Below are positions 17,528 to 26,918 of a stretch of DNA of 64,000 bases, piece by piece. The notes beneath the pieces were generated by a model, which was given only the letters and a program-made list of their open reading frames with translations, did no database searches and was not told the origin of the DNA. Origin of the DNA: Solitalea agri (GTDB taxonomy: Bacteria > Bacteroidota > Bacteroidia > Sphingobacteriales > Sphingobacteriaceae); the NCBI RefSeq assembly GCF_023914155.1, contig NZ_JAMWYS010000006.1, positions 1 through 64,000 of the forward strand, written 5' to 3'. The translations under genes and the position numbers were made by a program. Positions within the stretch are counted from its first letter, which is position 1. Each line of letters opens with the position of its first letter.

Positions 17528-19997
17528 CTGACAAAAGGATCCTTTTTAATCGCTGATACATAAAAGATATTACAAGTAGTAATGCTCCCAATGAAAGGAA
17601 TGCAGCAATTTTACCACCTTCAGATAATCCTCGTAAATCAAAAGCAAAAAGCTTAATCAAAGTAACCGCGAATACCGACAGTGAGATAATACGTACATTT
17701 TTGGATTTCCAATGCATTCCTAAATAGATAAGGATAAATGCAAAAACTCCCCACAAAATTGCATAGCCTGTTTTATGTGTTACTTCCGTTAAGATATCGG
17801 CATAGGTTTCAGGATTTCCGTATACAGCGGCAACAACATGATCAAGTTCCGAACTTAAAATGAAGATCATACAAATAGCGGCAGACCACTGAAAAATACG
17901 CAACAACTTTTCATTTGAAAGTATCTTAACAAGTCTGTAAACCTGAAACAAAGTAACAAAGAACAAAGCCACCAGCCCAAAATGCAATAAGACATCGAAC
18001 GTTGAAAATCCATTGCTCATGTTTTGCAAACGAAGTGTAATAAGCTGATCATTATAAAAAGCAGGGTAAGCAATTAGGTTAATTAATCCTATTATACCTA
18101 AAATTTGTGTTGCAAACAGAGAAAACTTCTCTTTTGCTCTTACAGCAAAGTACAAAAGAATAGCAATGAACACATAGTTATAGCAACCAACTATTATGAA
18201 CAACTCATCGTTAAAGTAATAAGCAGCCTGGTAGTTGATCTCCAATCGGAATAATATATAGATCAGTAAAACTGAAATTACCGACAATACAGCTTTGTAA
18301 GATTCAATCTTAATACCATTTACTAAATGACTTTCAGGTTCATCATTTTTTAACAACTTAAGCGTTGTATAAACTGAAACAATTGCAGCCACACCGGTTA
18401 TGAAACCATTGTTACTAAACGGCCTTAAAAACTTAAGGGAAGTTAGGTAGATTGAGTCAGTATTGTAGATAGTGAACCAATCCATTCCTAAGCTGACGAA
18501 CATCAGCATCATTACAATTACGGATGCAATTCTTATATACACAATGCCCGATTTTTGAGATAACCAGAGTAATAAAACTGCCTCTGCTGCCCAGAATAGA
18601 GTAATGTAGTTGCCATGTAATTGTATTGGTGCAACTAAACTGCAGAAAGTTAACACCAAGCCGATCAACAGGTAGATCAAATTCTTATCAACCCGCTCAT
18701 TTTTATATAATACATAAGCAAATACTAAATTAAATACGGCTAATAATGCAGTAAAAAGACCTTGGTAGGCATCTGCTTTCATGCTGTTAAGTACCAGCAT
18801 TCCGGCCGAAAAATAAAAGAAGGTATTACTTAATAAAATACTTATTTCAGCTGCATTAAACCTTGTTTTCTCTTTTATATTGTTGATAATGTTCATCAAA
18901 AAGAAAACAAAATAGAATAAGGTTGCAAATAGTAGAGCGCCGGCATAAGGGACATTTTTAGCATCACTTTCAACCCTAATTACTTTAGTTGAAAGCCAAA
19001 CCCCAAACATTATTACGGTAAATACATAGCAGATAATGTTTAATATATTCCACTTTTTAAAGTAAGCCAACACCAGCATACCGATGTTTAAAATTAGGAT
19101 ATAAGAGAACAGTACGATGTAATTACCCTCACCGGTGCTAATCATTAATGGCGAAGTAAAACCACCCAAAATAGCCAGAATGGCAAGCTCTTTTCGATCA
19201 TAACTTATTGACAACAACACAGCAAAACCGGTTATCAATACCATGATAATAAATGCAATTGTTTGGCTGAAAAGCTGATATTGCTGAAAGGCTATGGTAA
19301 TAGTAAAATAAAGTATGGCAATACCACCACCAACTAAAACCGAACTGAACGCGGCAAATGATTTACGCATTCTGTGCGCAATTGTTATTAGTGCACCACC
19401 CGTCACAATACCAATAAATGTTCTGCCTATTTCATTGATCCAGTTTTTGTCGATAGCGTATTTAAGGAAAAAGCCCATCCCCAATACCAATATGGCAATC
19501 CCAATTTTATTAAAGAGGTTTTCACCGATGTATTTTTCAAGATCCGGATTCCGTTCAAGGAATGATTTTTTCTGTGAAGGGTCTTCGTAATGACTGTTAA
19601 CGAAAGAAGCTGATAAATCATCCGCTGAAAGTGATGATGATTCAGGTTTGTAACCTGTACCAATGGAATCAGATAAGGTTAAGAGTGCACTTTCTTCTGG
19701 GAAGAATAATCGCTCAGCATAGATCTCATCTTTTTCAGGTGAGGGCTCAACTTCCGGCTTAACTGTTGGACTAACCACATCCGGTTTTATATCTTTTGCA
19801 GAGTCACTTAACTGTTCTCCTTTAGATTCAACTTTAATAGTTTGACTATTAATTAGCTCTGAAAGTTGATCTATTTTATAGCTTAAGTGAGATGTTTTTT
19901 GATTTAAATCGTTCTTTTGCTGTATTACCACAACCAAAATAACCAGCAGAAGGATAAAAATTAATGCTTCAATCATAAGTAGAAAAATTACAGCCAA
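17472..19997 (-). CDS. DUF2339 polytopic membrane protein
   Basis: 841 residues. An N-terminal membrane helix (about 5-25) and a short coiled-coil (30-60) lead into an acidic linker (60-150), then more than 20 closely packed transmembrane helices to residue about 815, ending in a charged Asn/Glu-rich tail. This is the DUF2339 architecture. The family is of unknown function and is genetically tied to DUF3999 proteins, here directly downstream with overlap. A transport or envelope-polymer role has been guessed for such multi-helix proteins but nothing in the sequence proves it. No catalytic motif is seen. Confidence 0.85.
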   Translation of the reverse strand: MAVIFLLMIEALIFILLLVILVVVIQQKNDLNQKTSHLSYKIDQLSELINSQTIKVESKGEQLSDSAKDIKPDVVSPTVKPEVEPSPEKDEIYAERLFFPEESALLTLSDSIGTGYKPESSSLSADDLSASFVNSHYEDPSQKKSFLERNPDLEKYIGENLFNKIGIAILVLGMGFFLKYAIDKNWINEIGRTFIGIVTGGALITIAHRMRKSFAAFSSVLVGGGIAILYFTITIAFQQYQLFSQTIAFIIMVLITGFAVLLSISYDRKELAILAILGGFTSPLMISTGEGNYIVLFSYILILNIGMLVLAYFKKWNILNIICYVFTVIMFGVWLSTKVIRVESDAKNVPYAGALLFATLFYFVFFLMNIINNIKEKTRFNAAEISILLSNTFFYFSAGMLVLNSMKADAYQGLFTALLAVFNLVFAYVLYKNERVDKNLIYLLIGLVLTFCSLVAPIQLHGNYITLFWAAEAVLLLWLSQKSGIVYIRIASVIVMMLMFVSLGMDWFTIYNTDSIYLTSLKFLRPFSNNGFITGVAAIVSVYTTLKLLKNDEPESHLVNGIKIESYKAVLSVISVLLIYILFRLEINYQAAYYFNDELFIIVGCYNYVFIAILLYFAVRAKEKFSLFATQILGIIGLINLIAYPAFYNDQLITLRLQNMSNGFSTFDVLLHFGLVALFFVTLFQVYRLVKILSNEKLLRIFQWSAAICMIFILSSELDHVVAAVYGNPETYADILTEVTHKTGYAILWGVFAFILIYLGMHWKSKNVRIISLSVFAVTLIKLFAFDLRGLSEGGKIAAFLSLGALLLVISFMYQRLKRILLSDESQENNNDENGEVQIES

Positions 19998-20070
19998 AAT
20001 TCATTTTACGCAGCAATATATATTATTGTTTCAGGCTACTAACATAATGATTAAGATTAGTACTTAAAAC

Positions 20071-20107
20071 AAAAAACACCGATCCATCTTAACGACGAAT
20101 CGGTGTT
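20071..20107 (-). terminator. Intrinsic terminator of argS
   Basis: ACACCGAT (20076-20083) pairs with ATCGGTGT (20099-20106); on the minus strand the stem is followed by six T. It lies 24 nt past the argS stop. Confidence 0.8.
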
Positions 20108-20129
20108 GCAAGAATATCTCAATTGAAAA

Positions 20130-21896
20130 CTACATTCTTTCAGGAACTTCTATTCCTAACAATGAGGTTCCTCGATTTAATACATCCGCTGTTAACGATG
20201 ATAAGGCCAAACGGAATTTCTTCAGCTGTTCATCTTCATTTTTCAATATCGGATTATCGTGATAAAATTTATTGTAGCCTTTAGCCAACTCGTATAAGTA
20301 ATTAGCTACCGATGCCGGGTTATAATTTTCGGCAGCGTCAGCAATAATAGTCGGGAACTTATCTAGTTGTTGAATCAGTTCACGCTCATCTTTATTGATG
20401 GTTTCAGGAACTATTCCGGCAAAATCGGCCTGTTCACTTTTACGAATTACTGATTTAATACGAGCATAGGTATATTGAATAAACGGTCCGGTGTGCCCCT
20501 GAAAATCAATTGACTCATTTGGGTCGAACATCAGGCGTTTTTTAGGGTCAACTTTTAGCAAGTGATACTTTAAGGCACCTAAGCCAATTTTACGGAACAA
20601 TTCTACTTTTTCTTCTTCTGTAAAATCATCCACTTTACCCAAATCTTCAGTATGCTGACGAGCGGTATCGATCATTTCATCAAGCAAATCGTCGGCATCA
20701 ACAACTGTTCCCTCGCGCGATTTCATTTTGCCGCTTGGTAAATCAACCATTCCGTAGGATAAATGATAAAGTCCTTTTGCCCAGCTTTTTCCCAATTTCT
20801 CCAGAATCAGGAATAAAACTTTAAAATGATAATCCTGCTCATTACCAACCACATAAACCGACTTATCCATTTGAAAATCATCGTGCTTTAACTCTGCAGT
20901 TCCTAAATCCTGGGTCATATAAACCGAGGTTCCATCTGAACGTAAAACCAGTTTCTCGTCCAAGCCATCAGCTGTAAGATCGATCCAAACAGAGCTATCC
21001 GGTTTACGGAAAAACACTCCCTTAGCAAGACCTTCTTCGATAATATCTTTTCCTAGCAAATAGGTATTCGACTCGTAGTAATATTTATCGAAATTAACAC
21101 CCAGGTTAGTGTAGGTAACATTAAAACCTGCATAAACCCAGCTGTTCATCATTTTCCAAAGCTCGATAACCTCCCTATCTCCTTCTTCCCATTTCTGAAG
21201 CATTTGCTGCGATTCAATGATTAGAGGAGCTTGTTTTTTAGCTTCTTCTTCAGCTAAACCCTGAGCTTTTAATTCATCAATCTGTTTCTTGTATTCTTTG
21301 TCGAAAATCACATAATACTTTCCAACCAAATGATCGCCTTTTAACCCGCTAGATTCAGGAGTTTCGCCATTACCAAACTTTTGCCAAGCCAGCATTGATT
21401 TACAGATATGAATACCTCTATCGTTCACCAGATTCGTTTTGATCACTTCATAGCCTGCTGCCCCAATAATTTGTGCTACCGAATATCCCAAAAGGTTATT
21501 ACGAACGTGACCAAGATGTAAAGGTTTATTGGTATTGGGTGATGAATACTCAACCATTACTTTTTTTCCATTAGGGGCACTAAATCCAAAGTTTGAAGTT
21601 GAGGCATTAGTTTTATATCGATTGATCCAATAAGAATCATCGATAACAATATTTAAAAAGCCTTTTATTACATTGAAATCGGCTATCTCGGTAACATTTT
21701 GTTTTAAGAATTCACCAATTTCCTGAGCGGTAACATCAGGAGATTTTTTCGAAAAACGAGTAAAAGGAAAAACAACAACAGTTACATCGCCTTCAAATTC
21801 TTTACGTGTTTCTTGTAGAGTGATGTCAGAAGAAGTTAAGGTTTGATTGTAGAGTGTTTGAACAGCTTCTAACGTTTTTTGAATAATAAATTCCAT
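20130..21896 (-). CDS. argS: Arginyl-tRNA synthetase
   Basis: 588 residues, full length for this class-I synthetase that charges tRNA-Arg. The N-terminal Add-1 domain (1-110) precedes the catalytic domain with the HIGH box as HLGH in PNTNKPLHLGHVRNN (about 128-142). A KMSKS-like block reads GKMKSREGTVV near residue 395. The alpha-helical anticodon-binding domain ends in the conserved LLGIEVPERM. It is divergent from the arginine deiminase gene, in a segment where three other arginine-using enzymes follow. It has its own terminator. Confidence 0.97.
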   Translation of the reverse strand: MEFIIQKTLEAVQTLYNQTLTSSDITLQETRKEFEGDVTVVVFPFTRFSKKSPDVTAQEIGEFLKQNVTEIADFNVIKGFLNIVIDDSYWINRYKTNASTSNFGFSAPNGKKVMVEYSSPNTNKPLHLGHVRNNLLGYSVAQIIGAAGYEVIKTNLVNDRGIHICKSMLAWQKFGNGETPESSGLKGDHLVGKYYVIFDKEYKKQIDELKAQGLAEEEAKKQAPLIIESQQMLQKWEEGDREVIELWKMMNSWVYAGFNVTYTNLGVNFDKYYYESNTYLLGKDIIEEGLAKGVFFRKPDSSVWIDLTADGLDEKLVLRSDGTSVYMTQDLGTAELKHDDFQMDKSVYVVGNEQDYHFKVLFLILEKLGKSWAKGLYHLSYGMVDLPSGKMKSREGTVVDADDLLDEMIDTARQHTEDLGKVDDFTEEEKVELFRKIGLGALKYHLLKVDPKKRLMFDPNESIDFQGHTGPFIQYTYARIKSVIRKSEQADFAGIVPETINKDERELIQQLDKFPTIIADAAENYNPASVANYLYELAKGYNKFYHDNPILKNEDEQLKKFRLALSSLTADVLNRGTSLLGIEVPERM

Positions 21897-22048
21897 GGGC
21901 CAAAAATATTAAATCCCCTGAACTTTTGACGATGTGATTTTCAATAAAGCCCTTTTCTGAAAATCGCTCACTCCTTTTAGGGTAAAAACTCAAACTTTAA
22001 ACTAAAAAAACATTTTTTTTACAAATGCTTTCTTTCAGTGAAAACAGA

Positions 22049-22138
22049 GTTTAAATCATTTAAACTCAGAAAACAGACCAAATACTCTCTTTAAAACAAG
22101 TTAAAAATGCCCCTTACAGACCCACAGGGGCTTTTTTA
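22049..22138 (+). ncRNA. Candidate small RNA or leader ending in an intrinsic terminator
   Basis: In the 284-nt gap between argS and the arginine deiminase gene the plus strand carries a hairpin AGTTTAAAT/ATTTAAACT near 22050 and then a textbook terminator, GCCCCT/AGGGGC plus six T, ending near 22138. No plus-strand gene lies upstream to need it. A possible promoter box for the next gene follows it, so it could end a small RNA. No promoter for such an RNA is clear. Confidence 0.3.
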
Positions 22139-22153
22139 TGTTCTTTTTTGCTA

Positions 22154-22161
22154 TAGATTTG
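22154..22161 (+). promoter_or_regulatory. Putative -7 box of the arginine deiminase gene
   Basis: TAGATTTG fits TAnnTTTG and lies 19 nt upstream of the ATG at 22181 and just downstream of the orphan terminator. The -33 region is a T-rich stretch without a clear TTG. Confidence 0.35.
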
Positions 22162-22180
22162 TAGTTCAAACTAAACTTTT

Positions 22181-23638
22181 ATGACGTTTAATAATGTAGA
22201 AAACAAAATAAATGTAACCTCCGAAATTGGCACACTCCGCCGTTTGTTGATTCACAGTCCTGATAGCGGATTGGGAAAAGTTGTACCTTCAAAAGCACAA
22301 GATTGGTTATTCGAAGACATTGTTCACCTGGATACCATCCGTAGAAAAGAGTACGATTATTACGTTAAAATTTTGTTGTATTTCCTTGATCCAGGGAAAA
22401 TCAAAGGAAAACTTGCCCAAATTGATGCAGAGTCATCAAACCGTGGCTTTTTTAAACCCGACAGTCCTGATTTTCACAACTCTGATAAAGTAATTGAATT
22501 GCAGGTTCTGTTGAAAGATATTCTTAAAAACAAAGACATAAAGCTTAAAATTGTTGCTTCGGTATGTGCTATAGAAAATTGCACTTACGAGTTACAAAGT
22601 GAACTCATTGCCTTACCGGAAGCCCAATTGGCAAAAACCCTTATTTGTGGTTCAATTGACGAAGAACGAATGATCTTCGCCCCTATCCCGAACTTTATCT
22701 TTACCCGCGATATTGGAATTACTATCAATAATTTCATCTTATTGAATAAAGCGGCTAAGCAGGCTCGTGCCCGTGAATCAGTTTTATCAAAATATATCTT
22801 CTTTAATCATGAGGTTTTTGCTGACTACCGCAACAACATTATTGAGATTCCTGAACATGTTCACCATTTCTTATTACCTGATGAAGAAAATCAGGATAGA
22901 AAGATAACACTAGAAGGCGGCGATGTGATGGTGGTTAGTAAAGATCACTTAGTTATTGGCTGCAGCGAGCGTACTACTTTATATGCTTGTAACCAGGTTG
23001 TTAAAACCTTGTTTAAAAAAGAAGTAGTTAAAAAGGTAACCGTGGTTAAGATCCCTAAGAAACGTGACTTTATGCACATAGACACGGTTTTCACTCAAGT
23101 GAAGCGAAACGTTTGGGTGTTGCTTGGATCATTGGGCAGAAAATCGGATGCTATAAACGTTCGGGTTACGGAGATCATTGAAGAGATGAAAGACATCCGT
23201 AAGGAAGACAAAACGCAGATCATTCAGTTTAAAATTGAAAATCCACTGGAGCCTACTTATTTCGAATACCTGGAAGACTTGTTAGATGATATTAGTCGCA
23301 ATGATTTGGGAAGTACAGAAGAGACCAAGTTTATCTATTCAGGTAATAATAAATTTCCATATGATGCACGCGAACAGTGGACAGATTCATGTAACTTAGT
23401 GTGTATCAAAGAAGGAGTTGTTCTAGGCTACGACCGAAATGATAAAACTGTAGAGGCATTTAAAGAAAATGGATTTTCGGCAATTCATGCGCATGACTTA
23501 GTGCAGCAATTAGAAAGTGGTGAGATCAATACTGAAACCATCGCAAATACCATTATTTTAATGCCTTCTGCTGAGCTTTCTCGTGCACGCGGAGGTTTTC
23601 ATTGCATGAGCATGCCGATCTTAAGAGATAACGTATAA
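22181..23638 (+). CDS. Arginine deiminase
   Basis: 485-residue guanidino-modifying enzyme, longer than the roughly 410 of classical ArcA because of extra segments near residues 70-130 and 310-350. Core signatures are present: FTRDIG (174-179), EGGD (245-248), MHIDTVFT (298-305) and, at the C-terminus, RARGGFHCMSMPILR with the nucleophile Cys475. The family hydrolyses arginine to citrulline and ammonia in the cytosol. The next gene encodes the citrulline hydrolase CtlX and no arcB or arcC is nearby, so the product probably flows to ornithine. A hairpin follows the stop, so co-transcription is uncertain. Confidence 0.85.
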   Translation: MTFNNVENKINVTSEIGTLRRLLIHSPDSGLGKVVPSKAQDWLFEDIVHLDTIRRKEYDYYVKILLYFLDPGKIKGKLAQIDAESSNRGFFKPDSPDFHNSDKVIELQVLLKDILKNKDIKLKIVASVCAIENCTYELQSELIALPEAQLAKTLICGSIDEERMIFAPIPNFIFTRDIGITINNFILLNKAAKQARARESVLSKYIFFNHEVFADYRNNIIEIPEHVHHFLLPDEENQDRKITLEGGDVMVVSKDHLVIGCSERTTLYACNQVVKTLFKKEVVKKVTVVKIPKKRDFMHIDTVFTQVKRNVWVLLGSLGRKSDAINVRVTEIIEEMKDIRKEDKTQIIQFKIENPLEPTYFEYLEDLLDDISRNDLGSTEETKFIYSGNNKFPYDAREQWTDSCNLVCIKEGVVLGYDRNDKTVEAFKENGFSAIHAHDLVQQLESGEINTETIANTIILMPSAELSRARGGFHCMSMPILRDNV

Positions 23639-23650
23639 TAACCACTAAAT

Positions 23651-23687
23651 TGAGAATGATGCCCTAGTATGAAAGTCATCATTCTCA
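23651..23687 (+). terminator. Hairpin between arginine deiminase and ctlX
   Basis: TGAGAATGATG pairs with CATCATTCTCA (11 bp), followed by GTTTCGATTTC. The weak T tract makes it a partial terminator or an RNA-processing or stability structure. Confidence 0.4.
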
Positions 23688-23721
23688 GTTTCGATTTCAT
23701 CAACCAATTAATACCTACAAC

Positions 23722-24636
23722 ATGCAAACTACCAATCATATTTTAATGATTCGCCCTGTTAGGTTTGGCTTTAACGCCGAAACAGCGGTGAACAATGCTT
23801 TTCAAAACCCAAATGCACAAAACGAAGAAACACAGGAAAAAGCACAGCAGGAATTCGACAACTTCGTTGATATTTTAACTGAAAACGGTGTGGATGTTAC
23901 CGTTGTTGAAGACACAGATGCTCCACATACTCCTGATTCAATTTTTCCCAACAACTGGATCTCTTTTCATAACGACGGTACCATTTGTTTATACCCAATG
24001 CAGGCTGAAAATCGTCGCTTAGAGCGTCGTAGCGATATTCCTGAATTGTTAAAAATGAAAGGGTTTGAGTTAAAAAGAACCATCGACCTAAGTCATTACG
24101 AATCTGAAAATTTGTTTCTGGAAGGAACTGGCAGTATGGTTCTCGATCGTGTTGATCGTGTAGCATACGCCTGTTTATCACCACGTACCAACATGACAGT
24201 TCTGGAAGATTTTTGCAAGCAAATGGACTATGAGTTTGTTGCATTTGATGCGGTTGATAAATCGGGGAAAGCCATTTACCATACTAACGTAATGATGTGC
24301 ATTGGTAGTGGTTATGCAGTAGTTTGTTTAAACTCTATTCCGGATGATGATGAACGGGAAATGGTGGCTAGCTCATTAAATGCATCCGGTAAAGAAATCA
24401 TTGAAATTACCCTGGAGCAAATGAATGAGTTTGCCGGAAATATGCTCGAATTGCAAAATGATAAGGGAGAAAGTCTATTGGTAATGTCTGAACAAGCTTA
24501 CAAATCTTTGGCTGCATCACAAATTGAAAAATTGAGCAAATACAGTAAGATTGTTTATGCTCCAATTTATACAATTGAAGCCAATGGTGGAGGCAGTGCA
24601 AGGTGTATGATAGCCGAAGTTCATTTATCCCTATAA
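23722..24636 (+). CDS. ctlX: Citrulline hydrolase CtlX
   Basis: 304-residue member of the amidinotransferase/dimethylargininase superfamily. The CtlX hallmarks are IRPVRFGFNAET near the start, DSIFPNNW (72-79) and the C-terminal GGGSARCM with catalytic Cys295. CtlX, described from Francisella and common in Bacteroidota, hydrolyses the ureido group of citrulline to give ornithine. Its place directly after arginine deiminase gives a two-step arginine-to-ornithine route without carbamoyl phosphate. A T-rich hairpin at 24749-24790 lies downstream. Confidence 0.88.
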   Translation: MQTTNHILMIRPVRFGFNAETAVNNAFQNPNAQNEETQEKAQQEFDNFVDILTENGVDVTVVEDTDAPHTPDSIFPNNWISFHNDGTICLYPMQAENRRLERRSDIPELLKMKGFELKRTIDLSHYESENLFLEGTGSMVLDRVDRVAYACLSPRTNMTVLEDFCKQMDYEFVAFDAVDKSGKAIYHTNVMMCIGSGYAVVCLNSIPDDDEREMVASSLNASGKEIIEITLEQMNEFAGNMLELQNDKGESLLVMSEQAYKSLAASQIEKLSKYSKIVYAPIYTIEANGGGSARCMIAEVHLSL

Positions 24637-24748
24637 AATCACGCTATTTTTAAAGTTCTTTTGAGAAATTTCCTTTTTCTATTTTTTGTACCTAACAGTA
24701 CTGAAATACAGGTGAATACAAATTTTAGTTTTTGATAAAAAAGTCAGT

Positions 24749-24790
24749 TTCTTTTGAAAATGTTCCTAAGTAAAAAAAAACTGACTTTTA
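24749..24790 (+). terminator. Intrinsic terminator after ctlX
   Basis: AAAAGTCAGTTT pairs with AAACTGACTTTT across a loop of roughly 20 nt in the 203-nt gap before the arginine decarboxylase gene. Confidence 0.55.
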
Positions 24791-24839
24791 CTTAATTTTT
24801 TTACTCCAAAAATTACATTTTTGCAAAAAATTAAAATAG

Positions 24840-26228
24840 ATGCAAAGCTACCAGGAATTTCTTGACTTAAGTGTTGGTTTTCCCCAAGACGGATTTGACG
24901 TTATTGAGGACGAATTATTCTTTAATGATATCAACCTTATGGAATTAATTGAAACATACGGCACTCCCTTACGATTTACGTATGTACCATTAATCTCAAA
25001 GAAAATTCAACAAGCCAAACTATTATTTCAAAAGGCGATCATCAATAATAACTACAGAGGTAAATATATTTATTGCTACTGTACCAAAAGCTCGCACTTT
25101 CGTCATGTTGTAGAGGAAGCTCTCAAAAACGATATCCACCTTGAAACATCTTCGGCATTTGACATGCCAATGATTGATTCATTGGAAAAGAGAGGTATTG
25201 TTAGCAAAGATGTATATGTGATCTGTAACGGTTATAAAACCTCGCAGTACAAACAATATATCTGCGATATGATCCATGATGGTTTCAAAAACATCATGCC
25301 CGTTTTAGATAATAAAGAAGAGTTTTTCTTTTACGATGACGAATTGGAAGAAGAATGCAACCTGGGTATCCGTATTGCCACAGAGGAACAACCTGACTCG
25401 CAGTTTTATACCAGCCGCTTAGGTATTCGTGCTGAAGATGTGATTGACTTTTATCATCAACGTGTTGAGAAGAACCCGAATTTCAATATTAAAATGCTGC
25501 ATTTCTTCATTAATTCAGGCATTCAGGATTCACCGTATTACTGGAATGAGTTGGAGAAACACGTAACGCTTTATTGTAAATTCAAAAAAATCAATCCGGC
25601 ATTATCGATGTTGGATATCGGCGGAGGTTTTCCGTTTAAAGATTCATTGGTATTTGATTTCGATTACGAATACATGACCAATGAGATCATTAGTCGTATC
25701 AAAGAAATTTGCGCAGAGCACGAAGTAGAAGTACCTGATATTGTTACTGAATTTGGAAAATATACAGTAGCTGAAGCATCAGGGATTATTTATAAAGTTT
25801 TAGGCCGTAAACAACAAAACGACCGTGAAAAATGGCTGATGCTTGATGGCAGCTTTATCACCAACCTTCCTGATGTGTGGGCACTGAATCAAAAGTATAT
25901 CCTATTACCAATTAATAACTGGGATGCAGAATATGAACGAGTGAATTTAGGCGGAATAACTTGTGATGGCCAGGATTATTATAACCAGGAAGCTCATATG
26001 AACTCGGTTTATATGCCTAAAACGCGTAAAGTGCAGTACCTTGGTTTCTTCCATACCGGTGCCTACCAGGAGGTATTAAGCGGATATGGAGGTATTCACC
26101 ACTGTTTAATGCCTACACCGAAGCACATTTTAATTCGTCGCAACCGCGATGAAACATTTAACTACGAAGTATTTGGCGAAGAACAAAATTCTAAACAAGT
26201 ACTTAAGTTATTAGGATACGTACAATAG
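24840..26228 (+). CDS. Fold-type III arginine decarboxylase (biosynthetic)
   Basis: 462-residue PLP enzyme of the alanine-racemase fold, of the short Bacteroidota arginine decarboxylase type (E. coli SpeA has about 630). An N-terminal TIM barrel carries the PLP lysine at Lys83 (CTKSSHF) and the glycine loop LDIGGGFP (258-265). The C-terminal beta domain contains CDGQDYYNQ and GAYQ, which supply substrate and PLP-binding residues. The product would be agmatine, the first step to putrescine and longer polyamines. No agmatine deiminase is in the window. The two arginine-degrading genes precede it. Distinction from other fold-III decarboxylases rests on overall resemblance. Confidence 0.82.
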   Translation: MQSYQEFLDLSVGFPQDGFDVIEDELFFNDINLMELIETYGTPLRFTYVPLISKKIQQAKLLFQKAIINNNYRGKYIYCYCTKSSHFRHVVEEALKNDIHLETSSAFDMPMIDSLEKRGIVSKDVYVICNGYKTSQYKQYICDMIHDGFKNIMPVLDNKEEFFFYDDELEEECNLGIRIATEEQPDSQFYTSRLGIRAEDVIDFYHQRVEKNPNFNIKMLHFFINSGIQDSPYYWNELEKHVTLYCKFKKINPALSMLDIGGGFPFKDSLVFDFDYEYMTNEIISRIKEICAEHEVEVPDIVTEFGKYTVAEASGIIYKVLGRKQQNDREKWLMLDGSFITNLPDVWALNQKYILLPINNWDAEYERVNLGGITCDGQDYYNQEAHMNSVYMPKTRKVQYLGFFHTGAYQEVLSGYGGIHHCLMPTPKHILIRRNRDETFNYEVFGEEQNSKQVLKLLGYVQ

Positions 26229-26250
26229 ACTTTTTTAGTCAATAATTTAG

Positions 26251-26303
26251 AACCTATAAGTCTGGTTTTCGTATAAGCAAAAACTAGATTTATAGGTTTT
26301 TTA
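26251..26303 (+). terminator. Intrinsic terminator of the arginine decarboxylase gene
   Basis: AACCTATAAGTCTGGTTTT pairs imperfectly with AAAACTAGATTTATAGGTT, followed by six T. It overlaps the region just before the next gene and supports the later start (26394) for that gene. Confidence 0.75.
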
Positions 26304-26393
26304 ATGCCGAAAAGCGATGAAGAGTTTTCTCATAATCATCTTTTTTTCATAATTGCTCTCTATTTTGCGCCAAAACCAAATACAAATCATAAA

Positions 26394-26849
26394 ATGAAAA
26401 AACTCTTACTATTAGTTATTTGTTCTCTTTTTCTTTTTTCCTGCACCAAAACTGTATATGTGGAGAAGGAAAAACATCATAAAAATGGCCCTCCTCCACA
26501 TGCAAAAGCTTGGGGAGTAAAGAAAAAGCAACGCGTTTACTATTATTACTATCCTTCAACAAACGTTTATTTCGATGTGACTTTTGGCAAGTACGTATAT
26601 TTTAATGCGGGTGCCTGGGTTAGGGTAAATACTTTGCCTTCAACAATCGTAATTACTAATAACGAGCGAGTAAGAATTGACTATGCTGAAGACAATGTTT
26701 ATGCATACAATTCCGACCATAAAGCGAAGTACAAAAAAATTCCGCCGGGACAAGCGAAAAAGATGAATAGCTATAATGATAATGACCAAGGCGGAGATGA
26801 TGATAGAGGAAACGGTAAAGGAAAAGGGAAAGGAAAAGGGAAGCACTAA
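26394..26849 (+). CDS. Small lipoprotein with Gly-Lys-rich tail
   Basis: 151 residues from the ATG at 26394. A lipoprotein signal (MKKLLLLVICSLFLFSC) has the lipobox LFSC with Cys17. The mature part is basic, with YYYYYPSTNVYFDVTFGKYVYF-like Tyr-rich segments around residues 50-75, and ends in an Asp-rich stretch followed by repeated Gly-Lys pairs. An in-frame ATG at 26304 would start inside the upstream terminator and put 30 extra residues before the signal peptide, so it was rejected. Likely an outer-membrane or periplasmic lipoprotein; function unknown. Confidence 0.75.
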   Translation: MKKLLLLVICSLFLFSCTKTVYVEKEKHHKNGPPPHAKAWGVKKKQRVYYYYYPSTNVYFDVTFGKYVYFNAGAWVRVNTLPSTIVITNNERVRIDYAEDNVYAYNSDHKAKYKKIPPGQAKKMNSYNDNDQGGDDDRGNGKGKGKGKGKH

Positions 26850-26861
26850 TTCATAAAATAT

Positions 26862-26899
26862 TAAAAAAGCCATTTGGAATAACACCAAATGGCTTTTTA
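26862..26899. terminator. Bidirectional terminator
   Basis: AAAAAAGCCATTTGG pairs with CCAAATGGCTTTTT, with A and T tracts at both ends, between the converging lipoprotein and rlmB genes. Confidence 0.85.
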
Positions 26900-26918
26900 A
26901 GTATAAATATTTTCTGTA

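Noticed and set aside
26304-26393. 30-residue N-terminal extension of the Gly-Lys lipoprotein
   Set aside because: It would start inside the terminator of the preceding gene and sit ahead of a proper lipoprotein signal peptide.
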